From positions 1 to 7,428 of the forward strand of contig CAJWWH010000086.1 in the NCBI GenBank assembly GCA_913048545.1: 7,428 bases of DNA, read 5' to 3'. The DNA comes from an uncultured Opitutia bacterium (GTDB lineage Bacteria; Verrucomicrobiota; Verrucomicrobiae; Opitutales; MB11C04). The notes below the pieces were generated by a model. That model was given only the letters and a program-made list of their open reading frames with translations. It did no database searches and was not told the DNA's origin. The first letter of the stretch is position 1; each line of letters starts with the position of its first letter. This document shows, piece after piece, positions 1 to 7,053 of the stretch. Position numbers and translations under genes: made by a program.

Positions 1-52
1 CCGGCGAATAGAGGATTTGCAGTCCCCGGCCTTACCACTTGGCTACCGCGCC
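1..52 (-). tRNA. tRNA-Cys (GCA), 3' part cut off by the window edge
   Basis: Read on the minus strand, the gene starts at 52 with the acceptor strand GGCGCGG (46-52), followed by TA. A D-arm with GCC/GGC stem and a loop containing GTGG comes next. The anticodon arm has a 5-bp stem (GGGGA/TCCTC, one G-U pair) and the loop CTGCAAA, with anticodon GCA at plus-strand positions 18-20. T33 and A37 are in their usual places, and GCA is the cysteine anticodon. The sequence runs into the start of the T-arm (GCCGG) at position 1. The rest of the T-arm and the 3' acceptor strand lie outside the window, so the CCA end and any neighbouring tRNA genes cannot be judged. The gene is divergent from the downstream sulfatase. 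Confidence 0.93.
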
Positions 53-128
53 ATTATCCAAAACCCTGTTAAGTATTGACTTTACCCCCCTCGAGCAAGC
101 AAAAACCTATCTCAGCCCTTTTTATATC
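53..128. promoter_or_regulatory. 76-bp divergent intergenic region between tRNA-Cys and the sulfatase
   Basis: This short gap must hold the tRNA-Cys promoter (minus strand) and probably the promoter of the sulfatase-uxaC transcript (plus strand). A TTGACT box (76-81, plus strand) resembles a -35 element, but no good -10 hexamer follows at 16-18 nt. A run of six C (85-90) is the only other visible feature. No operator palindrome or Shine-Dalgarno sequence was seen before the ATG at 129. The assignment rests on position, not on a clear motif. Confidence 0.3.
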
Positions 129-2276
129 ATGAAATTTCAAATATTATTTTATCTTTTTATTTTCATCCCCATTTTTGCCTTCGGGCAAAGTCGGCCCAAT
201 GTTATCATTGTAATGGCGGATGATATGGGGTGGTCCGATATCGGTTGTTATGGAAGTGAGATTGAAACGCCCAACCTCGACCGTTTAGCCAAGAACGGAT
301 TGCGATTCACCCAGTTCTATAACACAGGAAGATGTTGTCCCACGCGTGCCAGTCTCCTCACAGGAACTTATCCTCATCAGGCGGGAATCGGACATATGAT
401 GAACGACACCGGACTGCCGGGATATAAGGGTGACTTGGGCAACAATGTGCAAACTATCGCAGAAGTGTTAAGCCCGGCAAAATATTCAACTTATCTTTCA
501 GGTAAGTGGCATGTGACCCCCAAAATTCAACCGGGATCATCCCAGCATAATTGGCCTAGACAGCGGGGATTTGACCGCTTTTATGGAACCATTCATGGTG
601 CAGGCAGTTTCTTTGACCCCAATTCCCTGACCCGTGATAACACATTAATTTCCCCTTATGCGGACAAAGAATATGAACCGGAAGTCTTTTATTACACCGA
701 CGCCATCAACGATCACGCCACCCGGTTTATCAATGAGCATAGCAGTGAAAATCCATTTTTTCTTTATGTTGCCCACACCGCTCCGCATTGGCCTATGCAT
801 GCACTACCAGAAGACATAAAAAAATATGAGGGACGCTATGATGCCGGATGGGAAAAAATCAGGGAAACCCGTTATCAAAAACAATTGGGCATGGGACTGA
901 TTGATCCAAAATGGAAATTGTCTCCCCGGGATGCCGAGGCATGGAATGACGCGAAAAACAAAGCATGGGACATTCGAAATATGGAAGTGTACGCGGCCAT
1001 GGTGGACCGCTTGGATCAGGGCTTGGGCCGCATAATAAAAGCCTTGGAAAAAAGACAAATGCTGGACAACACTTTAATTATCTTCATCGCTGATAATGGA
1101 GGCTGCGCTGAGGGGATGGGACGGAGGGAAGGGATTCAATACAAGGACAGCGATCCCGAAATCCTCAAACCAATGAAGGCAACCGATTTGCAAATGGATA
1201 TGATTCCCAGGCGTACCCGTGAGGGTGTGGTAATGAAACAGGGAACGGAAGTAATGACTGGCGGTGCGGATACTTACCATGGATACGGAAGAGGATGGGC
1301 CAATGTCAGCAACACCCCCTTCCGCGAATACAAACACTGGGTGCATGAGGGCGGGATTAGTACGCCCTTGGTGGCTCATTGGCCCAAGGGAATTGACAGG
1401 AAACTGCATGGGAAATTCACCCATCAACCCGCTCACTTGATCGATCTGATGGCCACCTGTGTGGATCTTGCCAAGGCTGATTATCCCCAGATGGTGGAAG
1501 GGAAAAAAATTGTTCCAATGCAGGGAGTTTCACTCCATCCCGCGTTTTCCGGAAAGCAGTTCAAGCGCGAAAATCCGATCTTTTGGGAACACGAAGGAAA
1601 CCGGGCGATCCGGATCGGTAAATGGAAACTGGTCGCCAAGGGAGCCAATGGGAAATGGGAATTATACGATCTCGAAGCGGATCGTTCGGAACTGAATGAT
1701 TTAAGTGAAAACCATCCCGAACGAACCTCAGAAATGGCGGAAAAATGGGAGACATGGGCTATCAAGGCGACTGCCAAGCCCTGGCCCTGGAACCGCAATA
1801 AGAAGAATTTGGGAAGCAAAAAAAAGGCGTTCAATTTAAATGCTACGACCAACCTGACCAAGGAACTGTCTCCGATGATAGCCAAAAAGGCGTTTGAAGT
1901 GGAGGTTCAGATTGAAAAACTGGGACAAGGCGTTTTGGTTGCCCAGGGAGGAGATACACACGGATGGGTGGTATATGTAAAAGATCAGGTTGCTCACTTC
2001 ACCCTGAGTCTCGGAGGGAAAATTGAGACCGTCCAGGCAAATGAAAAATTAACCGAGAAAGATGGAAAAATTCTAGTTAACTTGAACGCACGCGGTATGG
2101 TTGAGTTATTGGCCGGGAAACGAAAACTGGGCAGTGGAAAAGTGAGCAGTCTCGTCAAAGAGATGCCCATGGATGGACTGCAAGTTGGCCGGGATGAGGG
2201 GGGCAAGGTCGGGGATTACAAGGATGCGTTTGCCTTTGACGGAAAGATCAGGAAGGTCAGAATCAAAATAAATTAA
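129..2276 (+). CDS. Secreted arylsulfatase-type sulfatase with C-terminal beta-sandwich-like domain
   Basis: This 715-residue exported sulfatase hydrolyses sulfate esters, acting in the periplasm or outside the cell; its substrate is unknown. Residues 1-19 form a signal peptide with a hydrophobic core ending AFG before QSRPN, and there is no lipobox. The alkaline-phosphatase-fold domain covers about 22-550. It shows the calcium ligands D31/D32 and D322/N323, the C-x-P-x-R motif at C69-R73 (C69 is the expected formylglycine precursor), GKWH at 125-128, H216, and K402 just before HEGG. Residues about 570-715 form an extra domain with GVLVAQGG (601-608) and a DGLQVGRDEGG stretch (682-692), like the jelly-roll tail known from many arylsulfatases of planctomycetes and verrucomicrobia. 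It resembles Pseudomonas arylsulfatase (SulfAtlas S1_4 is a guess). I chose ATG 129 because the longer in-frame extension runs into tRNA-Cys. It needs a formylglycine-generating enzyme encoded elsewhere. uxaC follows after 7 nt. Confidence 0.93.
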   Translation: MKFQILFYLFIFIPIFAFGQSRPNVIIVMADDMGWSDIGCYGSEIETPNLDRLAKNGLRFTQFYNTGRCCPTRASLLTGTYPHQAGIGHMMNDTGLPGYKGDLGNNVQTIAEVLSPAKYSTYLSGKWHVTPKIQPGSSQHNWPRQRGFDRFYGTIHGAGSFFDPNSLTRDNTLISPYADKEYEPEVFYYTDAINDHATRFINEHSSENPFFLYVAHTAPHWPMHALPEDIKKYEGRYDAGWEKIRETRYQKQLGMGLIDPKWKLSPRDAEAWNDAKNKAWDIRNMEVYAAMVDRLDQGLGRIIKALEKRQMLDNTLIIFIADNGGCAEGMGRREGIQYKDSDPEILKPMKATDLQMDMIPRRTREGVVMKQGTEVMTGGADTYHGYGRGWANVSNTPFREYKHWVHEGGISTPLVAHWPKGIDRKLHGKFTHQPAHLIDLMATCVDLAKADYPQMVEGKKIVPMQGVSLHPAFSGKQFKRENPIFWEHEGNRAIRIGKWKLVAKGANGKWELYDLEADRSELNDLSENHPERTSEMAEKWETWAIKATAKPWPWNRNKKNLGSKKKAFNLNATTNLTKELSPMIAKKAFEVEVQIEKLGQGVLVAQGGDTHGWVVYVKDQVAHFTLSLGGKIETVQANEKLTEKDGKILVNLNARGMVELLAGKRKLGSGKVSSLVKEMPMDGLQVGRDEGGKVGDYKDAFAFDGKIRKVRIKIN

Positions 2277-2283
2277 TCATTTC

Positions 2284-3684
2284 ATGACTTTTATTCACGA
2301 CGATTTTCTCCTGACCAACCATTCCGCGGTTGCGCTTTTCCACGAATATGCACGGGACGAACCGATCCTGGACTTCCATAATCATTTGTCTCCCCAAGAA
2401 ATTGCGGAGGATCGAAGATTTAACAACCTGTCTGAAATCTGGCTGGAAGGCGATCATTACAAATGGCGGGCATTACGGGCCAATGGAATTCCCGAGGAAT
2501 TCATTACCGGTGAGGGAGACGCCAAAGAAAAATACCTCGCCTGGGCAGAGACCATTCCTCACACGCTCGGTAATCCCCTTTATCATTGGACCCATCTCGA
2601 ATTAAAAAGGTGTTTCGATATTGACTTGCTCCTTTCCCCGGACACCGCCGAAGAAATTTGGGAACGAGCCAATGAAAAACTGGCGGAGCCCAAATTTTCC
2701 GCCCGTGGTATGCTCGAACAGTTTCAGGTCAAAGCGCTCTGCACCACCGACGATCCGGCTCATCCTCTGGACCACCATGAAGCCATTGCCCGGGGGATGA
2801 AGGACTGCTCGGTTTTCCCGACTTTTCGGCCTGACCAGTCATGGGGAATCGACCGGGCGGACAATTTTATTACCTGGATTGAGACACTGGAGCAGACTTC
2901 AGGAAAGGAAATTTCCAGTTTTGACGGATTTCTTAAAACGCTGGCCGACCGGCTGCAAAAGTTTCATGAACTCGGATCGCGACTGTCCGATCATAGTTTT
3001 CCCTACTTTTTTGCCGATTTCCCCAGCGAGGGCGAAGCGAGGCGAATATTCGAACAGACCCTCGAAGGTCAGGATGCCACCCAATTCGAGAAAGAACAAT
3101 TTGGGGCATTTATTATGCTTTATCTTTGCCGTTGGTACTCGGCCAATAATTGGACCATGCAGGTTCACCTCGGCCCATTGCGGAACAACTCCACCCGTTT
3201 GCTCAAAACCTTCGGTCCGGACGCGGGCACCGATTCGATGGGCGACTGGGCACAGGCCGAGAAAATGTCCGCTTTTCTCGACCGGCTCGACCGCGAAGAT
3301 GCACTGCCCAAGACAATCGTCTATAATAATAACCCGGCGGATAACTTTGTGGTGTCCACCATGCTGGGTAACTTCCAGCGGGACAGCCCCGGAAAAATGC
3401 AGTTCGGGTCTGGATGGTGGCATCTCGACCAGAGGGATGGAATGGAGGATCACTTAAAAACGCTGGCCAACACCGGACTGCTTTCCCGTTTTATTGGTAT
3501 GCTGACCGACTCCCGTTCTTTCCTCTCTTTCCCGCGACACGAATATTTCAGGAGAATTCTGTGCAATCTTTTGGGCACCTGGATGGAGGAAGGTTTTCTG
3601 CCTCCAGAACCTGGGATGTGCGGAAGATTGGTCAAACGTATCTGCTATCAAAACGCCAAAGACTTTCTTACTCTTGAAAATTAA
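2284..3684 (+). CDS. uxaC: Uronate isomerase (glucuronate/galacturonate isomerase)
   Basis: This 466-residue cytoplasmic enzyme interconverts D-glucuronate and D-fructuronate, and D-galacturonate and D-tagaturonate, the first step of hexuronate catabolism toward 2-keto-3-deoxygluconate. It matches the whole UxaC family of the amidohydrolase superfamily, with near-standard length. The N-terminus HDDFLL is followed by the metal-binding H-x-H at H32/H34. Other family blocks are GDHYKWRA (57-64), GNPLYHWTHLEL (96-107), CTTDDP (153-158), RPD (182-184), the QVHLGPLRNN stretch (293-302), GWWH (377-380) and MLTDSRSFLS (406-415), with the conserved active-site D409. A HEYFRRILC block follows at 419-427. 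The ATG at 2284 lies 7 nt after the sulfatase stop, which implies co-transcription and possibly translational coupling. The only purine-rich run (2251-2256) is about 27 nt upstream, too far for a normal ribosome site. Downstream genes for fructuronate or tagaturonate reduction are not in the window. Confidence 0.96.
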   Translation: MTFIHDDFLLTNHSAVALFHEYARDEPILDFHNHLSPQEIAEDRRFNNLSEIWLEGDHYKWRALRANGIPEEFITGEGDAKEKYLAWAETIPHTLGNPLYHWTHLELKRCFDIDLLLSPDTAEEIWERANEKLAEPKFSARGMLEQFQVKALCTTDDPAHPLDHHEAIARGMKDCSVFPTFRPDQSWGIDRADNFITWIETLEQTSGKEISSFDGFLKTLADRLQKFHELGSRLSDHSFPYFFADFPSEGEARRIFEQTLEGQDATQFEKEQFGAFIMLYLCRWYSANNWTMQVHLGPLRNNSTRLLKTFGPDAGTDSMGDWAQAEKMSAFLDRLDREDALPKTIVYNNNPADNFVVSTMLGNFQRDSPGKMQFGSGWWHLDQRDGMEDHLKTLANTGLLSRFIGMLTDSRSFLSFPRHEYFRRILCNLLGTWMEEGFLPPEPGMCGRLVKRICYQNAKDFLTLEN

Positions 3685-3685
3685 T

Positions 3686-3708
3686 CCGTAATTATGAAAC
3701 TTTTACGG
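3686..3708. repeat. Short perfect inverted repeat just after uxaC
   Basis: CCGTAA (3686-3691) and TTACGG (3703-3708) form a perfect 6-bp inverted repeat with an 11-nt loop, starting 2 nt after the uxaC stop. No T-run follows, so it does not qualify as a standard intrinsic terminator. It could be a weak 3'-end hairpin or a protein-binding site for the next gene, or chance. It sits directly upstream of the candidate promoter of the EF-hand gene. Confidence 0.3.
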
Positions 3709-3710
3709 CC

Positions 3711-3737
3711 TTGGTGCGTTTTCACTTTCATTATAAA
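3711..3737 (+). promoter_or_regulatory. Weak candidate promoter for the EF-hand gene
   Basis: A TTGGTG (3711-3716) and a TATAAA (3732-3737) resemble -35 and -10 boxes, but the 15-nt spacer is short and the -35 match is only half. A start near 3744 would leave a leader of about 15 nt. If the host follows another promoter grammar, this call fails. It is supported mainly by the need for expression separate from uxaC. Confidence 0.22.
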
Positions 3738-3758
3738 CACCCAACCCAAGAAAAAAAT

Positions 3759-4232
3759 ATGAAAAAATTACTTACATTTCTTTCCCTGTTTTGCCTCGCC
3801 GCTGGATTGATGGCGAAGCCTGAAAAGGGAGGAAAAGGAGGAAAATCCGGTCGTCCGTCGCGTGAAGAGATGATGAAAAAATTCGATAAGGACGGAGACG
3901 GTAAGCTCAGTGAGGATGAAAAAGCGGAAATTCGCAAAACCATGGCCAACCGTCCAGTCCCTGCTCATATTCTCGAAAAGTTTGATAAGGACGGGGACGG
4001 TAAGCTCAGCGACGATGAAAGAGCCGAGATCCGTAAGGAGATGATGGCTAAATTTGATAAGGATGGGGACGGCAAACTCGGACCAGATGAAAGAAAAGAG
4101 GCGATGGCGGCCCGGTCTAAGCTCATGCAGGGAAAAGGTCAAAAGCCCGAAGGTAAAAAGGGTGGAGAGAAAAAAGGCGGAGAGAAAGGAAAAAAGAAAA
4201 AAGGGGAAGACAAGAAAAAGAAACAGTCCTGA
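3759..4232 (+). CDS. Small exported EF-hand calcium-binding protein with lysine-rich tail
   Basis: This 157-residue protein has no known enzymatic role. Residues 1-19 are a signal peptide (MKKLL start, hydrophobic core, LMA before K20), so it should leave the cytoplasm. A Gly/Lys-rich linker (21-33) leads to three near-identical EF-hand loops, all beginning DKDGDGKL: residues 43-54, 76-87 and 100-111. Each has Asp at loop positions 1, 3 and 5 and Glu at position 12, the full calcium ligand set. Loop starts are 33 and then 24 residues apart; 24 is shorter than a normal 29-residue EF-hand unit and closer to dockerin-like spacing. Residues 125-157 are almost only K, G and E, with 15 Lys in 33. 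I chose ATG 3759 over an in-frame upstream TTG (3711) because it starts exactly at the signal peptide. Such proteins are common, and unassigned, in planctomycetes and verrucomicrobia. A strong terminator follows at once. Confidence 0.88.
   Translation: MKKLLTFLSLFCLAAGLMAKPEKGGKGGKSGRPSREEMMKKFDKDGDGKLSEDEKAEIRKTMANRPVPAHILEKFDKDGDGKLSDDERAEIRKEMMAKFDKDGDGKLGPDERKEAMAARSKLMQGKGQKPEGKKGGEKKGGEKGKKKKGEDKKKKQS
3885..4091 (+). repeat. Three 36-bp EF-loop coding repeats
   Basis: The EF-hand loops are encoded at 3885-3920, 3984-4019 and 4056-4091. Copies 1 and 2 differ at 3 of 36 bases, two of them silent (gga/ggg, agt/agc) and one changing Glu to Asp. Copy 3 differs more, mainly at its end (GPDE in place of SDDE). 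The helix codons after copies 1 and 2 encode a similar AEIRK-x-M stretch but differ at most third positions. The loops are therefore held by protein-level selection or an older duplication, not a fresh one. Confidence 0.8.
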
Positions 4233-4251
4233 CCCATTCACTCATTCTTTC

Positions 4252-4286
4252 AAAAAAGCGGATCCATTTAATGGGTTCGCTTTTTT
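4252..4286 (+). terminator. Strong rho-independent terminator after the EF-hand gene
   Basis: The left arm 4252-4267 pairs with the right arm 4271-4286 over 16 bp, including two G-T wobbles, around a 3-nt loop (TTA, 4268-4270). The outer nine pairs are AAAAAAGCG with CGCTTTTTT, so the stem ends in a T-run on the plus strand. The A-run on the left would give a T-run on the minus strand too, so it could act in both directions. It lies 19 nt after the EF-hand stop and separates that transcript from proA. Confidence 0.9.
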
Positions 4287-4345
4287 ATTGAGCAGACAAA
4301 CGAAAACTCTTCACCCCATTGGAAACTTTGTTTATATCGTAGATT

Positions 4346-5611
4346 ATGTCGGAAACACTTCCCCAAATAATTGAAAACTTAGCCAAGCGTGCCAGAATTG
4401 CCTCGCTCTCCCTTGCGAGTGCTTCAACCGCGGATAAAAATCACGCCCTGCAAAATATTGCCGAAGGACTCGAGTCCAACCGGAAACTGCTGACCGAGGA
4501 AAACCAGAAGGACTTGGACGCAGCCATTGAAAACGGATTAAGCGAAGCAATGATTGACCGCTTACGGTTCACCCATGAACGGATTGACGGGATGGCCAAG
4601 GGTTTGCGCGAACTGATCGAACTACCCGACCCAGTCGGCACCGTTCTCGAAGAAAGAGAACGCCCGAATGGATTAAAGATCAAAAAAGTCAGGACTCCCA
4701 TCGGGGTGATTGGCATTATCTACGAATCACGCCCCAATGTCACAGTGGACTGTGCCGGGTTATGCCTGAAGTCAGGAAACGCGTCGATTCTCAGAGGGGG
4801 GAAGGAAGCGATTCATTCCAATCAGGCACTGGCCCATATTGTCCGGGAAGCTCTGCAAAATTCGAATCTTCCCGAAGACGCAGTTCAATTGGTCCCTACG
4901 GTGGACCGGGAAGCCCTTTCCCATCTGCTCACTTTGGATGAATACATCCATTGTATCATTCCACGCGGAGGAGAGGGATTGATACGCTTCGTTTCTCAAA
5001 ACAGCCGGATACCGGTGATCAAACACTATAAGGGAGTATGTAATTTATTTGTCGAGGAAGAAGCCGATCTTGCCAATGCAGTAGATATTGCAGTTTCCTC
5101 AAAATGCGGTCGCCCGGGCGTCTGCAATGCAATTGAAAATTTAATTGTCAGTTCCAAAATTGCCGGAGAATTTCTTCCGCTCTGTGCCAAGGAACTGATT
5201 GAACGGAGGTGCGAATTGCGAGTCGATGCAGAAGCCGCCGGCATTCTTAAGGACTTCCCCACCCTGCCCGCCACCGAAGACGATTATGCGGAGGAATTTC
5301 TCGACCTGAGACTGGCGGTAAAAGTGGTCGACTCGGTGGACGAGGCCATTGCATTCGTCAACCGCTTTGGGAGCGGACACAGTGAATCAATCCTGACGCA
5401 AAATAAGGGCAAAGCCGAACAATTCCTCAAGGAAGTCGATGCCTCCTCCGTATACTGGAATGCCAGCACCCGCTACACGGACGGATTTGAATTCGGACTG
5501 GGAGCGGAGATTGGAATTTCTACCGACCGCTTGCACGCCCGCGGTCCGATGGGACTCGAGGAGTTGTGTACTTACAAATATAATATTGTGGGTACAGGCC
5601 AGTGGAAGTAA
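4346..5611 (+). CDS. proA: Gamma-glutamyl phosphate reductase (glutamate-5-semialdehyde dehydrogenase)
   Basis: ProA reduces gamma-glutamyl phosphate with NADPH to glutamate-5-semialdehyde, the second step of proline synthesis, in the cytoplasm. The 421-residue protein has the full family length and aldehyde-dehydrogenase-like architecture. Visible blocks are the TPIGVIGIIYESRPNVT stretch (117-133) with SGNASILRGG (143-152) of the NADP-binding half, PRGGEGLI (206-213), HYKGVC (227-232), and RPGVCNA (256-262) with the catalytic cysteine C260. The C-terminal family signature is EIGIS (388-392), LHARGPMGLEEL (396-407) and TYKYNIVGTG (409-418). The ATG at 4346 follows the terminator by 59 nt and has no Shine-Dalgarno sequence. 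proB (glutamate 5-kinase), often its operon partner, is not adjacent. The dihydroorotase begins 41 nt downstream with no terminator between, so co-transcription is likely. Confidence 0.97.
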   Translation: MSETLPQIIENLAKRARIASLSLASASTADKNHALQNIAEGLESNRKLLTEENQKDLDAAIENGLSEAMIDRLRFTHERIDGMAKGLRELIELPDPVGTVLEERERPNGLKIKKVRTPIGVIGIIYESRPNVTVDCAGLCLKSGNASILRGGKEAIHSNQALAHIVREALQNSNLPEDAVQLVPTVDREALSHLLTLDEYIHCIIPRGGEGLIRFVSQNSRIPVIKHYKGVCNLFVEEEADLANAVDIAVSSKCGRPGVCNAIENLIVSSKIAGEFLPLCAKELIERRCELRVDAEAAGILKDFPTLPATEDDYAEEFLDLRLAVKVVDSVDEAIAFVNRFGSGHSESILTQNKGKAEQFLKEVDASSVYWNASTRYTDGFEFGLGAEIGISTDRLHARGPMGLEELCTYKYNIVGTGQWK

Positions 5612-5652
5612 CGCACCCTACTCCCCCACTCCCTTTCTCACTTTAAAACAAA

Positions 5653-6987
5653 ATGACTGACCTACTCATTGCCGGGGGCACTCTCATTAACGAAGGTAAA
5701 AGGTCAGAAAATGATCTTCTGATTCGCAAAGGAAGAATTGAATCGATTGGTCCCAGTCTCTCGATTCCTTCAGGATGTAAAGTAATCGATGCGGGTGGGA
5801 AATTGGTCCTCCCCGGACTGATTGATGATCAGGTACATTTTCGCGAACCCGGACTAACCCACAAGGCATGTATTCATACTGAATCCAAAGCAGCAGTCGC
5901 GGGAGGGGTGACCTCTTTTTTTGAAATGCCCAACGTTTCGCCACCCACCCTGAGCATGGAACGAATTGAGGAAAAATGTGCCATCGCAAACCGGGACTCC
6001 ATAGCCAACTACGCTTTTTTCCTCGGAGCGAGTAATGAGAACCTTGAAAATGTAAAGTCTGCTGACCCGACAAAAATTGCCGGAATTAAAGTGTTCATGG
6101 GATCTTCCACCGGAAACATGCTTGTGGATGAGGAAAAAGTACTCGAAGGAATTTTTCGTAATGCCCCTACCATTATTGCCACCCATTGTGAGGACACCCC
6201 CACAATACTGGCCAACGAAAAACAGGCCCGGGAAGAATTTGGAGAAGAAGTTCCCTTTTCTGAACACGGCAATATTCGCTCCCGGGAAGCCTGCCTCCAG
6301 TCATCCACTATGGCAGTGGAACTGGCCAGGCGCGAAAATGCAAAGTTGCATGTGCTTCACATTACCACCGCCGAGGAATTACAACTTTTTGAAGCCGGGC
6401 ATGATCGTATTACCGCGGAGGCCTGTGTGCATCACTTGTGGTTTGAGGAGCTGAGCTACTCCACCCTCGGCTCCCTGATCAAGTGCAACCCGGCGATTAA
6501 AAAAGCAAGCGACCGCGATGCGATTCGCCAAGCGGTTTCGGATGGCAGGATTTCCATTCTTGCCACCGATCATGCACCCCATACCTGGGAAGAAAAGCAG
6601 GGAACTTATTTCCATGCCCCCTCCGGGCTTCCCCTGATCCAGCATAGTTTGCTCCTGATGCTTGAAATGTGTGAACAGAAATGCTTCACGATTGAAACGG
6701 TTGTGGAACGGGCCTGCCATGGCCCTGCCCGGTTGTTCCAAGTAGAGGAAAGAGGATATTTACGGGAAGGATATTGGGCCGATATTGTTTTGGTTGACCC
6801 ATCCCGAAATACTTCCGTTAAAAACACAGAACTCTTGAGCAAGTGCCAATGGTCCCCCTTCCCTCATATGACTTTCACCAACTCTGTTGACACCACGATC
6901 GTCTCTGGAAGGATAGCATACCAAGAGGGAAAAATTATTCCTGCCTGTCGGGGTCAGCGGGTAGAATTTAGTAAGCAAAGAAGATAG
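5653..6987 (+). CDS. pyrC: Dihydroorotase, Bacteroidetes-type, with Q-x-H metal motif
   Basis: This 444-residue cytoplasmic amidohydrolase should interconvert N-carbamoyl-L-aspartate and dihydroorotate, the third step of pyrimidine synthesis. Substrate-binding residues are present: R64 in HFREPG (62-67) and N94 in MPN (92-94). Metal-site residues are H62, K146 in GIKVFMGSS (144-152, probably carbamylated), H178 in ATHCE, H236 in HVLHIT and D306 in ATDHAPH. The first His of the usual H-x-H is Gln here (Q60-V61-H62). From memory, the Bacteroidetes-type dihydroorotases, such as that of Porphyromonas gingivalis, share this DDQVHFREPG block, the K146 context and the CVHHLWF block (258-264), so it is a subfamily trait rather than decay. 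A hydantoinase-like activity is the alternative but less likely. The ATG follows a pyrimidine-rich 41-nt gap ending AAAACAAA. It likely shares a transcript with proA. Confidence 0.92.
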   Translation: MTDLLIAGGTLINEGKRSENDLLIRKGRIESIGPSLSIPSGCKVIDAGGKLVLPGLIDDQVHFREPGLTHKACIHTESKAAVAGGVTSFFEMPNVSPPTLSMERIEEKCAIANRDSIANYAFFLGASNENLENVKSADPTKIAGIKVFMGSSTGNMLVDEEKVLEGIFRNAPTIIATHCEDTPTILANEKQAREEFGEEVPFSEHGNIRSREACLQSSTMAVELARRENAKLHVLHITTAEELQLFEAGHDRITAEACVHHLWFEELSYSTLGSLIKCNPAIKKASDRDAIRQAVSDGRISILATDHAPHTWEEKQGTYFHAPSGLPLIQHSLLLMLEMCEQKCFTIETVVERACHGPARLFQVEERGYLREGYWADIVLVDPSRNTSVKNTELLSKCQWSPFPHMTFTNSVDTTIVSGRIAYQEGKIIPACRGQRVEFSKQRR

Positions 6988-7053
6988 TTCCCCTGTAAAT
7001 CTCGTATTCCCAAAAGTGTGAAATAAAGATCAAATAATAAGAAAAATACTCCC
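6988..7053 (+). other. 66-bp A+T-rich gap before the second sulfatase
   Basis: This gap between the dihydroorotase stop and the second sulfatase contains no hairpin with a T-run, so no terminator is visible. An AATAAT (7033-7038) resembles a -10 box, but no matching -35 element sits at a normal distance. It may contain a promoter, or the sulfatase may be read through from proA-pyrC. No Shine-Dalgarno sequence precedes the ATG at 7054. Confidence 0.3.

Noticed and set aside
39..128. In-frame N-terminal extension of the first sulfatase by 30 residues
   Set aside because: It begins at a TTG inside the tRNA-Cys gene, and the ATG at 129 starts precisely at a signal peptide.
1..128. tRNA-Cys as an integration site for a genomic island carrying the sulfatase genes
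   Set aside because: No integrase, direct repeat of the tRNA end or mobile gene is visible, and the tRNA 3' end that would serve as the site points out of the window.
76..128. TTGACT as a -35 box of a housekeeping promoter for the sulfatase
   Set aside because: No acceptable -10 hexamer lies 16-18 nt downstream, so I kept only a low-confidence intergenic entry.
1481..1885. Minus-strand open frame of 134 codons inside the sulfatase
   Set aside because: It is antisense to conserved sulfatase sequence, with no motif or ribosome site of its own.
2879..3457. Overlapping open frames on both strands within uxaC (184-192 codons)
   Set aside because: They lie entirely inside a well-conserved uxaC frame, show no recognisable domain, and have low-complexity shadow composition.
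3711..3758. In-frame TTG start adding 16 residues to the EF-hand protein
   Set aside because: The added residues would bury the signal peptide, and the ATG at 3759 gives a standard MKKLL start.
5687..6267. Minus-strand open frames of 128 and 137 codons inside the dihydroorotase
   Set aside because: They overlap each other in different frames over conserved pyrC codons and resemble no protein family.
7007..7038. Promoter before the second sulfatase (TTCCCA with AATAAT)
   Set aside because: The spacer would be about 20 nt and the -35 match is poor.
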